Shown: positions 1-7,962 of the stretch, piece by piece | How positions within the stretch are numbered: the first letter of the stretch is position 1 | Layout of the letters: each line of letters opens with the position of its first letter | Source: Anaerolineales bacterium | GTDB taxonomy: Bacteria > Chloroflexota > Anaerolineae > Anaerolineales > DRMV01 | DNA length: 34,178 nucleotides | Assembly: GCA_027053355.1 (NCBI GenBank) | Contig: JALUDX010000135.1 | Span: 1-34,178, forward strand | Direction of reading: 5' to 3' | Translations under genes and position numbers: made by a program | The notes under the pieces: model-generated | Told to the model about the DNA's origin: nothing | What the model saw: only the letters and a program-made list of their open reading frames with translations | Databases searched by the model: none

Positions 1-128
1 ACGGCGTGCCGCACATCTACAAAACTTACGCGGGCGAGGGGCACGGCTTCCGCAAACCCGAAACGCTGGAAGACCTGTACGAGGAAATTCAGCGGTTTTT
101 GATGAAATACGTGCTGTTTAGCGCGTAA
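1..128 (+). CDS. C-terminal end of an S9-family (prolyl oligopeptidase-like) peptidase, partial
   Basis: Only the last 41 codons are inside the window; codons begin at base 3 and end with TAA. The peptide carries a YAGEGHGFRKPE motif followed by a helix-like tail (LYEEIQRFLMKY). In S9 dipeptidyl/acylaminoacyl peptidases a GEGHGF segment holds the catalytic histidine of the alpha/beta-hydrolase domain and is followed by just such a short C-terminal helix. The protein would therefore be a serine peptidase of peptides. The nucleophile and propeller domain lie outside the window, so another alpha/beta-hydrolase peptidase is possible. The next gene starts 48 bases downstream on the same strand. 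Confidence 0.7.
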   Translation, partial: GVPHIYKTYAGEGHGFRKPETLEDLYEEIQRFLMKYVLFSA

Positions 129-176
129 GAAGAACGCCTTTTCTCCTTATGTTGCGCCTTTGCCGAAGGAAACGTT

Positions 177-1073
177 ATGAGTAAATCGTCTTCTTGGCGG
201 TGGGTGCGTCTTGGCGGTAGCCTTCTCGCTGGGACTTTACTGGCGTGGTGGCTGCTGAAGCAAGATTGGGGCACACTTTGGGCTGCGATGAGCCGATTGT
301 CATGGCCTATACTTTTAGCGGCTTTTGTGCTTTATTGGACGGGCATCGCTTTCAATGCCGCCCGATGGTATACTGTGTTGCATGGGATGAAGATAAAAAT
401 CTCCAGAGGTAAGGCCTTACGCTTGACTTTTGCCGGGGCTTTCGCGTCTAATTTCCTTCCTTCGACGGTAGGCGGTGACACGCTCCGAGTGTTAGGGTTA
501 TTAGGAGGCGTAACTTCGGCTTCGGTGGCGGAAGCGGTAACCTCGGTGGTGGTAGATCGGTTACTCAACGTGGTGGCCATGTACACGTTTCTGCCGCTCA
601 CGTGGTTGACCTACGGGGCAACTTTCCGCCACATGCTACCCGTCGAAGATGGGGGAGGATTGTTTTTGTTGTTGCCGCCAGATCTGCAGGCCAAACTGCA
701 GCAGAAATTGCGATCCGTGGGAAGCGGCTTTGCAACTCTAAGGCGTTCGCCGCAGGCCATAGGTCAAGGCTTTGTGTTAGCCTGGCTGTCACTACTGCCA
801 CCTTTTACCGCTACCTGGTTGGTCGCGCGGGCTTTAGGCATTCCCGTGTCGTGGTATGAAGTGGCAGGCACCACGGTCATTACCTATACCATTACATTAT
901 TGCCTATTGCTTTCAATGGCTATGGCGTGCGCGAAGTAAGCCTCGCCGTTTTGTACCCTTTGTTAGGGGCCACGCCAGCCCAGGCGCTCACTTTAGCGTT
1001 GGTGACCCGTTTTTTGATGGCAGCGACCACACTGACCGGTGCGCTGTGGGTGGGCGAAGCCGTGCCCCGTTGA
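177..1073 (+). CDS. Lysylphosphatidylglycerol synthase transmembrane-region (UPF0104/AglD-like) membrane protein
   Basis: This 298-residue protein is almost entirely hydrophobic, with about seven or eight membrane segments. The conserved part near residues 58-105 (FNAARWY, then LRLTFAGAFASNFLPSTVGGDTLRV) matches the LPG_synthase_TM family; the N-F-LPSTVGGD-R stretch is its hallmark. Members include the flippase part of MprF and stand-alone proteins next to glycosyltransferases, thought to handle lipid-linked substrates. There is no catalytic lysyl-transfer domain, so aminoacylation of lipid is not expected. An AAGGA Shine-Dalgarno sequence lies just before the ATG. No neighbour points to a substrate, and the exact role is unknown. 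Confidence 0.8.
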   Translation: MSKSSSWRWVRLGGSLLAGTLLAWWLLKQDWGTLWAAMSRLSWPILLAAFVLYWTGIAFNAARWYTVLHGMKIKISRGKALRLTFAGAFASNFLPSTVGGDTLRVLGLLGGVTSASVAEAVTSVVVDRLLNVVAMYTFLPLTWLTYGATFRHMLPVEDGGGLFLLLPPDLQAKLQQKLRSVGSGFATLRRSPQAIGQGFVLAWLSLLPPFTATWLVARALGIPVSWYEVAGTTVITYTITLLPIAFNGYGVREVSLAVLYPLLGATPAQALTLALVTRFLMAATTLTGALWVGEAVPR

Positions 1074-1193
1074 ACCAAAGGCTAATTTGCGCTCTCTACG
1101 CGTAATTATCTACCCAAAAGCGCTGCATATAGCCCTGTACACAGCACACAGAAGGCACGCTTTCTACGCACTCTGTCATTTTTGAGGCTTGCC

Positions 1194-2993
1194 ATGCAAA
1201 TCCTCATTTTCTCCCTCATCATTGTAATCACCATGATACTTTTGCTCACCGACGCGCTACGGCCAGAAATCATCGGGCTGGGCGTGCTGTTTACCTTGGG
1301 CGCAACCGGCCTCGTCTCTTGGAAAGAGGCGTTTTCCGGTTTCAGCAGCAACGCGGTGCTGGCGATGTTCGGCCTGTTCATCATCGGCGGTGCGCTCCAG
1401 CGCAGCGGCGCGGCCGGCTGGCTGGGCGACAAACTGGTTGATCTCGCTAAGGGGAACGAGTCGGCGCTGATTGCCATCGTGATGAGCACGGCTGCCGCGC
1501 TTTCTGCCATCATGGTCAACATCGGCACCGCAGCCGTGCTCCTGCCCGCGGTGATGAGCGCCGGCCGCAAGACCAAAATTTCGCCTTCGCGGCTGGTCTT
1601 CCCCTTGGGCGTGGGCACCATCATCGGCGGCATGATCACCCTCATCGGTGCGACGCCCACCATCATCATGAACGAATTTCTGGCCGCGGCGTCGCTGCCG
1701 CGCTTCAAAATCTTTGAACAAGCGCCGCTTATCCTCCCCGGTGTGGTGCTCGCCGTGGCACTGATGGTGCTCCTCAAAAACCTGCTCTTGCCCAAACGCC
1801 TGCCGGAATACGAAAGCATCCTCCAGAAAAGCGACGCGCTCATCCAAACCTACATGCTGGACAGGGTGCTCCACGAAGTCGCGGTGAAGCCCGGCTCGTC
1901 GCTGGCGGGCATCAGCCTGCGGGAATGCGGCCTGCGCTCCCGCCACGGCGTGTACGTCATCGGCATCCGCCGCGGCGAGCGCTTTCTGCCACCGCCCACA
2001 GCCGAAACGGTGCTTCAAGTGGGCGACCGCCTTCTCCTCCGCGGCGACAATGCGGCCGTTCAATCCGCCGCCGAAGCCTGCAACCTGGAAGTGCTCCCCG
2101 AGGTGGAGGCCTTCCCGCCCAACCTGCTGCGCGAGGGCTACCAGATGGCCGAGGTGACGCTGGCTCCGCGGGCGTGGATGCAGGGCAAAACCGTGGCTGA
2201 AACCGATTTCTTCAACCGTTACGGCCTGCGCATCCTGGCCATTGACCACAAAGGCCAGCCCAAGCACCATCACATCGCCGAGCACAAATTGGAATTTGGC
2301 GACACCCTGCTGGTGCACGGCCGCGCCGACCGCATCGCCGCGCTGGAAGAGGACGACAACTTTATTGTGCTGGACAAAACTTCGCTGGAAGAAGCCGGGA
2401 ACACGCTTTCGGTGCCCAAGGCGGTGGTAACCGCGGTGGTCACGGCGCTGGCGTTGGCCGCGGTGGGCTTCCACATCCTGCCGCTGGGTGCGGCCGCGGT
2501 GGGTGGCGCTACGCTGTTGCTTTTGCTGGGTGTGCTCACTATGGAAGAAGCCTACCACGCCATTTCGTGGAAGGTGCTCATTTTCATCAGCGGCATGTTG
2601 CCTTTGGGTGCGGCCATGGTGCACAGCGGCACCTCCGAAGCCGTAGGACGCCTGCTGAGTCGTTTTCTCGGCGGACACAGCGCATTCTGGCTTTATCTGC
2701 TGATTGCCGTGGCAGCCGCATTGATCGGACATCTCACTTCCAACGTCACTGCGGCCGTGGTGACCATTCCCCTGGCCATCCAAACGGCGGCGCACCTCGG
2801 CGCAGACCCGCGCGCCGCAGCGGTGGTGGCCGCGCTGGGGGCTTCTAACGTCTTCAGTTCGCCGACTTATCAGGTCAACGTGTTCCTGATGGGCCCGGGC
2901 GAATACAAGCCGCTGGATTTCGTGAAGAAGGGCGCGCTGTTTTCCGTGCTGGTCATCCTGACCACCGCGGTGGGGGCTGCTTTGGGGTTGTGA
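1194..2993 (+). CDS. SLC13/DASS-type anion permease with two TrkA-C (RCK_C) domains
   Basis: The protein has 599 residues from the preferred ATG. The ORF track starts at a TTG 12 bases earlier, but a TGAGG ribosome-binding sequence sits 6 bases before the ATG. The N-terminal ~200 residues form membrane helices with the NIGTAAVLLPAVMSAG and GATPTIIMNEF segments typical of the permease half. About residues 215-400 are two soluble TrkA-C-like repeats (VKPGSSLAGISLREC...VGDRLLLRG; then APRAWMQGKTVAE...GDTLLVHG). The C-terminal membrane half includes NVTAAVVTIPLAIQTA. This order (half permease, two TrkA-C, half permease) is standard for the SLC13/SAC1 group, which moves sulfate, di- or tricarboxylates, usually with sodium. 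The substrate cannot be told from sequence. It stands alone between spacers. Confidence 0.85.
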   Translation: MQILIFSLIIVITMILLLTDALRPEIIGLGVLFTLGATGLVSWKEAFSGFSSNAVLAMFGLFIIGGALQRSGAAGWLGDKLVDLAKGNESALIAIVMSTAAALSAIMVNIGTAAVLLPAVMSAGRKTKISPSRLVFPLGVGTIIGGMITLIGATPTIIMNEFLAAASLPRFKIFEQAPLILPGVVLAVALMVLLKNLLLPKRLPEYESILQKSDALIQTYMLDRVLHEVAVKPGSSLAGISLRECGLRSRHGVYVIGIRRGERFLPPPTAETVLQVGDRLLLRGDNAAVQSAAEACNLEVLPEVEAFPPNLLREGYQMAEVTLAPRAWMQGKTVAETDFFNRYGLRILAIDHKGQPKHHHIAEHKLEFGDTLLVHGRADRIAALEEDDNFIVLDKTSLEEAGNTLSVPKAVVTAVVTALALAAVGFHILPLGAAAVGGATLLLLLGVLTMEEAYHAISWKVLIFISGMLPLGAAMVHSGTSEAVGRLLSRFLGGHSAFWLYLLIAVAAALIGHLTSNVTAAVVTIPLAIQTAAHLGADPRAAAVVAALGASNVFSSPTYQVNVFLMGPGEYKPLDFVKKGALFSVLVILTTAVGAALGL

Positions 2994-2999
2994 GGCACG

Positions 3000-3498
3000 C
3001 CTTATTTATGTGATATATCATTTGGGCAGGGAGGAGTGCAAGCAGGCGCAGGCAGGGGATACCTGCGACGAGCGAGAAGGTGCAGGGAGGCGGTGGGGGC
3101 TTTAAGGAGAAAAACACGGGAACGCGATTCGGCGTTACTGAGAACAGAAGAGTGGTGTGAGCATTTGCTGGCGCAGCGCTTTCCGCCGCGTTTTTGTTTT
3201 TTGATAAGGCATTGAAGTTTTTTGGCAGGGGAGCGCGCGGAGAGAGGTTTGAGCGGAAACGCTTTCTCTTTTACGCTTGCTTTTGATAACTACCATTATC
3301 GCAAACAAATGGATGGGCCACGGATAACACGGATTTTTAAGTTGCCAAGATGACGCCAAGACCGCCAAGAAGCGAGGGCAAAGCGTGGACTTTTTAGTGT
3401 TTTTCGCCCAATCTGTGCTCATCTGTGGATCTCTTTCTGCGTAATCTGCGTAATCTGTGGTTTTAGATACGAAAAAAGCCGACGTGGCGCTGGGTTTC
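3000..3498. other. Gene-free spacer between the SLC13 permease and miaA
   Basis: About 500 bases hold no credible gene. Near the left edge is a 10-bp palindrome TGATATATCA (3011-3020). The right part (about 3305-3470) is one copy of the dispersed 'ccacagattacgcagatt' repeat described separately. The 95-codon minus-strand ORF at 3135-3422 lies over this repeat and looks spurious. No obvious terminator follows the permease. Confidence 0.6.
3305..3470. repeat. Dispersed 'cacagattacgcagatt' family repeat, copy upstream of miaA
   Basis: The left part reads ggccacggataacacgga. The core is gccaagatgacgccaa, and the right part is ctgcgtaatctgcgtaatctgtggttt. The ends are imperfect inverted repeats of each other. 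The core is shared with the copy at about 6725-6985. Confidence 0.7.
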
Positions 3499-3507
3499 TG
3501 CTATACT
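3499..3507 (+). promoter_or_regulatory. Extended -10 promoter placing the transcription start on the miaA ATG
   Basis: TGCTATACT is an extended -10 element (TGn plus TATACT). The expected start, 7 bases after the hexamer, is base 3514, the A of the miaA start codon. There is no Shine-Dalgarno sequence and no good -35. This suggests a leaderless mRNA; the start base is inferred from spacing only. Confidence 0.5.
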
Positions 3508-3513
3508 TACCTC

Positions 3514-4485
3514 ATGACCTCGACGCACCCAACGCCTTCGTCCCCCGGTACGCAGCCACTGGTGGTGCTGGTGGGCCCTACCGCAGTGGGCAAAACAGCG
3601 CTCTCATTGCAATTGGCTGAGGCCTTGCATGCCGAAATCGTTTCTGCGGATTCCCGGTTACTCTATCGCGGCATGGACATCGGCACGGCCAAGCCCACCC
3701 CTGCAGAGCGCGCCCGCGTGCCGCATCACTTGATCGACGTCACCACCCCCGATAAACCTTGGAGCCTGGCACGCTTTCAAGATGCGGCCTATCAGGCCAT
3801 CGCGGACATTCACGCGCGCGGGCGGCTGCCGTTGTTGGTCGGCGGCACAGGGCAATATATTTGGGCCGTAGTCGAAGGCTGGCAGATACCGCGGGTGGCC
3901 CCGCGCCCCGAATTACGCCGCGCCTTAGAGGCCTGGGGGCAAGAAATCGGCGCCGAAGCCCTGCACTCCCGCCTTGCCTGGCTGGATCCGCAGGCTGCGG
4001 CGGGCATCCTCCCTTCCAACATGCGGCGCACCGTGCGGGCGTTAGAGGTCATTTTTACCACCGGGCGCCTTTTTTCGGCCCAGCGTACCCGCCAACCGCC
4101 CCCTTACCGGGCGCTCGTTTTGGGGCTTACCCGCCCTCGGCCGGAACTACACCAGCGCATCGACGCCCGCATTGAGGCCATGCTGGCCGCAGGCTGGTTA
4201 GACGAAGTGCGTCGTTTACTTTCTGTCGGCTATACGACAGACCTGCCCGCAATGTCAGGCATTGGCTATGCCGAACTGGCGGCCTATCTGCAAGGCCGCC
4301 TCCCTTTGGACGACGCAGTGCAGCAAATCCGCCGCCGCACCCGACGTTTTGTACGCCGCCAGGCCAACTGGTTCAAGCCCAACGATCCTCGCATTCACTG
4401 GTTTTCGGCGGGCGACGCCTCCTTCCCTGCTATGCTTACGGCCATCCGCACTTTTTTGGCTGCCGGCAGCAACCAAGTTCCTTGA
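3514..4485 (+). CDS. miaA: tRNA dimethylallyltransferase
   Basis: The 323-residue enzyme transfers a dimethylallyl group to adenine-37 of tRNAs that read U-starting codons (i6A37). It has the P-loop VGPTAVGKTALSLQLA near its start, the catalytic-region sequence VSADSRLLYRGMDIGTAKPT, the HHLIDV segment, the LLVGGTGQYIWAVVEGW segment, and a C-terminal RRTRRFVRRQANWFKPN tail, all characteristic of MiaA. The length is normal. The ORF track starts 57 bases earlier at a GTG, but those residues have no family match. The ATG at 3514 lies 7 bases after a good -10 box, so translation probably begins at the mRNA 5' end. Confidence 0.95.
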   Translation: MTSTHPTPSSPGTQPLVVLVGPTAVGKTALSLQLAEALHAEIVSADSRLLYRGMDIGTAKPTPAERARVPHHLIDVTTPDKPWSLARFQDAAYQAIADIHARGRLPLLVGGTGQYIWAVVEGWQIPRVAPRPELRRALEAWGQEIGAEALHSRLAWLDPQAAAGILPSNMRRTVRALEVIFTTGRLFSAQRTRQPPPYRALVLGLTRPRPELHQRIDARIEAMLAAGWLDEVRRLLSVGYTTDLPAMSGIGYAELAAYLQGRLPLDDAVQQIRRRTRRFVRRQANWFKPNDPRIHWFSAGDASFPAMLTAIRTFLAAGSNQVP

Positions 4486-4548
4486 GCGGTGTTATGTATC
4501 CTGTAGTGGGAAAACCTTGTTCCCGACTTTTGAGGCAAGGAGGACATT

Positions 4549-4995
4549 ATGATAACTACCATTCGGCAATTGCTGGACAAAAAAGGGCGACAGGTCTGGG
4601 CTATTTCTCCTGAAGCAACGGTGTATCAGGCGCTGGAGATAATGGCCAACAAAGACATCGGCGCGGTGTTAGTGATGGATGGCGACCAATTGCTGGGCAT
4701 CTTTTCGGAAAGAGATTACGCCCGCCGATGTATCTTGCGCAACCGGCGCTCCAAAGAGACGCAAGTGAAAGACCTGATGACGCCTAACGTGGTGACCATT
4801 GCTCCCTCAGCCACCATTAACGACGCAATGGAATTGATGAGCCGCTATCACATTCGCCACCTCCCTGTAACGGAAGGTGGTCGCGTCATTGGCGTTATTT
4901 CTATTGGCGACGTGGTCAAGGCGGTCATCGAGAATCAGGAACACATGATTTCTCATCTGGAAAGTTACATTACCGGCGAACCGCCAAGCGCGTAG
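4549..4995 (+). CDS. CBS-domain pair protein
   Basis: This 148-residue protein consists of two CBS domains (about residues 12-65 and 75-130) with little else. The motifs are KDIGAVLVMDGDQLLGIFSERDYARR in the first and RHLPVTEGGRVIGVISIGDVVKAV in the second. Stand-alone CBS pairs of this type (COG0517/COG2905-like) bind adenosine nucleotides or S-adenosylmethionine and act as energy sensors or protein regulators; the ligand here is not known. An AAGGAGG ribosome-binding site lies upstream of the ATG. A strong hairpin follows the stop codon. The gene is 63 bases downstream of miaA and could be cotranscribed with it. Confidence 0.88.
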   Translation: MITTIRQLLDKKGRQVWAISPEATVYQALEIMANKDIGAVLVMDGDQLLGIFSERDYARRCILRNRRSKETQVKDLMTPNVVTIAPSATINDAMELMSRYHIRHLPVTEGGRVIGVISIGDVVKAVIENQEHMISHLESYITGEPPSA

Positions 4996-5021
4996 GCAGC
5001 ACTCCCCACCCTACACGAAAC

Positions 5022-5050
5022 CGGGAGGCCGCTTCTAAAGCGGCCTCCCG
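5022..5050. terminator. Hairpin between convergent CBS gene and lipoprotein gene
   Basis: CGGGAGGCCGCTT and AAGCGGCCTCCCG form a perfect 13-bp stem around a 3-base spacer. It lies between two convergent genes, so it probably ends transcription from both sides. Neither side has a clear T-run, which lowers confidence in intrinsic termination. Confidence 0.55.
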
Positions 5051-5098
5051 ACGCGGCACGCGCCTTGACGCAGTTATTCGGCTATCCGAAATAGGCTG

Positions 5099-6097
5099 TT
5101 ATTTTCCGGGATTGTAAAGCACCAACGTGCCCCATGTGGTTGGGTCGGCCAAGGCGCGGTAGGGATCGTTGGAGATCATGGTTTGTTGCTCGGCCTCTCC
5201 AGCATTGTCGTTGTCAGAAATGTTGATCGCAAAACCCATTTGCATGCCGATATGCGGTTTGAACCCCAGCATCGCCCACGGAATGGCAAATTCGATGTTG
5301 TAGCCGTGGTCTTCCAGCTGCACGCCGATGTCTACGCTGGGGGTCTTCCCCGCTTTGTGCACTGGATACCATACGTAAGCCTCGGGAGAGGTACCGGGCG
5401 GGCTGCCGGGAGACACACCGATTTGATAATCGTCGATGTTGAGCCCACGAATGTAGAAATCGCCGTATAGATTGGTGTCTAACTGAATTTCAATTTCATC
5501 GCCTTTGAAAATATCTTTACCGTGCTGGGTTTGCACCAAATGGTCGTCAGTTACTTCCACACCAATGTACAACGCCCGATAATCCCAGCCGATGCGATAT
5601 TTGCCGCTGATATCGCTGGGGCCGTTGTAATTGGCTTGACCGTAAACCACGTATTTGATGGGATAAGTAGTGCGGGTACGCCAATCTACGAAATTGCCAT
5701 CGATGTGGTTGGGGGCTACCCACAATAGTGGTACGCGTACCACGGGGCCTGGTCTGCGGGCGGGTGTGGGCGTGGGCGTGGGCGGGATGGGCGTTGGAGT
5801 GAACGTCGCGGTAGGTAAGGGCGTGTTAGTGGGCGGCAAAGGCGTAGGCGTAGCGGAAGGGGGCGTGGTCGGCGTATCGCCGAGGGTAGGCGTGGGCGCT
5901 GCCGTCGTCGGTGAAGTTGGTTCTTTGGTCGCCGTAGGGGGAATGGCCGTAGGGTTGGCCACAGCAGTGAGGGTAAGATCAGGAGTCGGAAACACAAAAG
6001 GCGTTGGGGTGCTCAACCCGGGCAGCGAGCATGAAGCCAGCGTCAGTCCGCCCCACAGGAGCACTAACCAGGGTAAAAGCGAGCGCAAGCGGCTCAT
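5099..6097 (-). CDS. Lipoprotein with Thr/Pro-rich linker and C-terminal CBM9-like domain
   Basis: This 332-residue protein begins with a signal peptide and a lipobox (LTLASC, cysteine 23), so it should be lipid-anchored outside the membrane. About residues 30-115 are a low-complexity Thr/Pro linker (PTPTPLPPTNTPLPTATFTPTP). The last ~200 residues resemble the family 9-like carbohydrate-binding domain: HIDGNFVDW near the start, then YRIGWDYRALYIGVEVTDDH and DEIEIQLDTNLYGDF, ending with AIPWAMLGF. Such domains bind sugars or act as generic surface modules; no catalytic domain is present. An AAGGAGG site precedes the ATG. Linkers of this composition are frequent in Anaerolineae surface proteins and recur in the propeller protein at the window end. 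Confidence 0.8.
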   Translation of the reverse strand: MSRLRSLLPWLVLLWGGLTLASCSLPGLSTPTPFVFPTPDLTLTAVANPTAIPPTATKEPTSPTTAAPTPTLGDTPTTPPSATPTPLPPTNTPLPTATFTPTPIPPTPTPTPARRPGPVVRVPLLWVAPNHIDGNFVDWRTRTTYPIKYVVYGQANYNGPSDISGKYRIGWDYRALYIGVEVTDDHLVQTQHGKDIFKGDEIEIQLDTNLYGDFYIRGLNIDDYQIGVSPGSPPGTSPEAYVWYPVHKAGKTPSVDIGVQLEDHGYNIEFAIPWAMLGFKPHIGMQMGFAINISDNDNAGEAEQQTMISNDPYRALADPTTWGTLVLYNPGK

Positions 6098-6173
6098 TTT
6101 AGACCTCCTTCTTTGCGTAATGAAAGCGAGTCAACAAACGTGTTCCGTGCAATAAACAGGCCAACATATGGCC

Positions 6174-6243
6174 TCTCTAACGATAGACGCTAAGTATTCG
6201 CCAAAAGTTCCCCCGCCGAAGGGACATACTGCTACGTTAGAGA
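6174..6243. other. Nested inverted repeats in the lipoprotein/groES divergent spacer
   Basis: TCTCTAACG (6174-6182) pairs perfectly with CGTTAGAGA (6235-6243). Inside lie AGTAT (6193-6197) with ATACT (6226-6230), and GTTCC (6207-6211) with GGGAC (6221-6225, one G-U pair). The arrangement could fold as one long structured stem on either strand. It is not a tRNA: there is no T-arm or anticodon-arm pattern. The function is unknown. Confidence 0.45.
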
Positions 6244-6289
6244 TTTGTTAGAAACCTGCGCGAACCCCGGCAATTTCAACTCCTTATGC

Positions 6290-6295
6290 TAAAAT
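6290..6295 (+). promoter_or_regulatory. Possible -10 box of groES
   Basis: TAAAAT lies 65 bases before the groES ATG, with a predicted start near 6302. No convincing -35 is seen. Downstream in the leader is a short palindrome AGCACA-t-TGTGCT (6321-6333) which may be an operator. It does not match the CIRCE consensus. Confidence 0.35.
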
Positions 6296-6360
6296 AGCAG
6301 TGCTCAAATACTGCACAAACAGCACATTGTGCTAAAAGTCTCAAAAGTGGAGGTAGCAAC

Positions 6361-6642
6361 ATGGCCAAGAAAATCAAAGTCCAACCCTTAGGCAGTCGGG
6401 TCTTGATTCGCCCTGAAGAGGAAGAACCGCGCACCAGCAGCGGCATTTTACTGCCTGAGACGGCGAAAGAAAAGCCCCAAATTGGCGAAGTGATCGCCAT
6501 TGGCGACGAAGAAGAAGACATCCCCGTGAAGGTGGGGCAAAAGGTGCTCTACCCCAAATACACGGGCACGGAAATCAAGATCGACGGGGTGGAACATCTG
6601 ATCATGGACGCCAGCGATTTGTTGGCCGTGGTTGAGAAGTAA
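6361..6642 (+). CDS. groES: Co-chaperonin GroES
   Basis: The 93-residue protein is of normal GroES length. It starts with KIKVQPLGSRVLIRPEEEEPRTSSGILLPETAKEKPQIGEVIAIGD, which includes the mobile-loop region (roughly residues 18-33) that docks on GroEL, and ends with the typical DLLAVVE tail. It caps the GroEL folding chamber in the cytoplasm. A GGAGG site lies about 6 bases before the ATG. groEL, which normally follows directly, is not here: the next gene is a thioredoxin reductase-like gene more than 340 bases away. groES must therefore be expressed separately from groEL. Confidence 0.95.
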   Translation: MAKKIKVQPLGSRVLIRPEEEEPRTSSGILLPETAKEKPQIGEVIAIGDEEEDIPVKVGQKVLYPKYTGTEIKIDGVEHLIMDASDLLAVVEK

Positions 6643-6689
6643 CCGCAACCGCTGGGAACAACCTCCCTGCTTTTGTCGAGCGAGAAAAA

Positions 6690-6723
6690 ACAGCGCCCGG
6701 GTGCCCCCCGCCCCGGGCGCTGT
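6690..6723 (-). terminator. Terminator-like hairpin after groES, T-run only on the minus strand
   Basis: ACAGCGCCCGGG and CCCGGGCGCTGT form a 12-bp stem around a 10-base loop. Six A residues precede it on the plus strand, so the T-run is on the minus strand. Read as an intrinsic terminator it stops minus-strand (antisense) transcription moving towards groES. It may still slow plus-strand transcription. Confidence 0.55.
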
Positions 6724-6724
6724 G

Positions 6725-6985
6725 ACGAGAAAGACCACGGGTGACACGGGCTGCCACAGATGCCCACAGATTTTCGAGTAATGCAAAGAACGCAAAGGAA
6801 CATAAAGACGCAAAGATGCCAAGAAACGCAGATAGACGCAGATTTTTGGGCGCCGAGGTCGCCAAGATGACGCCAACAGCCGCATCCCGTTTCCCGACTC
6901 CCTATTTTCTGTGCCTTCTCTGTGTCTTCTGTGACTTTCTGTCTGTGTTATCTGCAGTGTCTCTTCTAAACTACGAAACGGAGGG
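6725..6985. repeat. Dispersed 'cacagattacgcagatt' family repeat, long copy before the first trxB-like gene
   Basis: This spacer is made of the repeat family: ccacgggtgacacgg, ccacagatgcccacagatttt, gcaaagaacgcaaagg and the shared core gccaagatgacgccaa, then ctgtgtcttctgtgac and ctgtgttatctgcag. It happens to stay open in frame with the downstream gene, giving the false 83-residue N-terminal extension in the ORF track. Confidence 0.7.
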
Positions 6986-6989
6986 CAAC

Positions 6990-7958
6990 ATGTTCCAACT
7001 GAACATCGGCGGTTCCGAAGCAGCCGATACAAGCAAAATTTACGATTTGGTCGTGGTCGGTGCGGGCGCTGCGGGGCTGACCACCGCAATTTACGCTTCG
7101 CGCGATGGCTGGGATACGTTGGTGCTAGAACGCGAAGCCGCCGGCGGCTTGGCCGCAACCACCCATCTGATCGAAAACTATCCGGGCTTCCCCGAAGGCA
7201 TCGACGGCTCGAAATTGATGGAACGCTTTGCCGAGCAGGCCAAGCGGTTTGGCGCGCAAATCGTCGAGTTCGAGGAAGTAGAACGCCTGCAGCGCAACGC
7301 GGAAGGCATTTTCGAAATCGAGACCACCGGCGCCACGTACAAAGGCCGCACTGTGGTGTTGGCCACGGGCAGCCGCCCCAAGCATTTGGGCATTCCCGGC
7401 GAAGAGGCCTTTGCCAACAAGGGCGTTTCGTACTGCGCCACCTGCGATGGCCCGCTTTACAAAGACCAGGACGTGGTGGTCATCGGCTGCGGCAATTCCG
7501 GCTTGCAAGAAGCCCAAATTTTGCTGGAATACGCCAAAAGCGTGACTTTCGTGGAGTTCCTTTCCTACTCCATTGCGGAAAAGGTCCTCCGCGACCGGGT
7601 GATGAATCACCCGAAAGTGACGTGCTACTTCTCGCACATGGCCGTGGAAATCAAGGGCGACGATTTCGTCACCGGCGTGGTGATCAAAGACCGGGAAAGC
7701 GGTGAGACCAAAGAGATCCCGGCCAAAGGCGTGTTCATCTATGTGGGCTATCAGCCTTACACCGATTTCGTCAAGGGCTTCGTGGAACTGGATCAACGCG
7801 GCTACATTGTGACCGACGAGCGGATGCACACCAACGTGCCGGGCGTGTTTGCCGCGGGCGACGTGCGTTCCAACAATCTGGCCCAGGTAGCGGTGGCCGT
7901 AGGCGATGGCGCCAAAGCCGCGATCGCGGTGCGCGAATACCTGCAAGCCAAAGCATAA
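6990..7958 (+). CDS. Thioredoxin-reductase-like flavoprotein lacking the NADPH-binding HRRxxxR motif
   Basis: The 322-residue protein has the TrxB fold. The FAD-binding GAGAAG is at residues 24-29, the redox pair CATC is at 149-152, and the C-terminal FAD motif is GVFAAGDV. The pyridine-nucleotide region is altered: GCGNSG replaces GGGDSA, and where TrxB has HRRDxxRA this protein reads VEFLSYSIAEKV. Loss of that arginine motif is known in ferredoxin-dependent or otherwise non-NADPH thioredoxin reductases, so the electron donor may not be NADPH; this is inference. The true start is the ATG after GGAGGG. The upstream extension in the ORF track is repeat sequence. It forms a tandem pair with the next gene, 4 bases apart. 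Confidence 0.85.
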   Translation: MFQLNIGGSEAADTSKIYDLVVVGAGAAGLTTAIYASRDGWDTLVLEREAAGGLAATTHLIENYPGFPEGIDGSKLMERFAEQAKRFGAQIVEFEEVERLQRNAEGIFEIETTGATYKGRTVVLATGSRPKHLGIPGEEAFANKGVSYCATCDGPLYKDQDVVVIGCGNSGLQEAQILLEYAKSVTFVEFLSYSIAEKVLRDRVMNHPKVTCYFSHMAVEIKGDDFVTGVVIKDRESGETKEIPAKGVFIYVGYQPYTDFVKGFVELDQRGYIVTDERMHTNVPGVFAAGDVRSNNLAQVAVAVGDGAKAAIAVREYLQAKA

Positions 7959-7962
7959 AACC

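Noticed and set aside
1257-2795. 512-codon minus-strand ORF opposite the SLC13-type permease
   Set aside because: Antisense shadow; the permease frame has full family motifs.
3135-3422. 95-codon minus-strand ORF
   Set aside because: It lies over a dispersed repeat copy, has no ribosome-binding site, and has the kind of peptide these repeats often produce by chance.
6280-6340. CIRCE (HrcA) element before groES
   Set aside because: Only part of the half-site (gtgctaa) is present; TTAGCACTC-N9-GAGTGCTAA is not found.
6741-6989. N-terminal extension of the first trxB-like gene in the ORF track
   Set aside because: The 83 codons are repeat sequence, and the ATG at 6990 has a GGAGGG site and begins near the FAD-binding fold.
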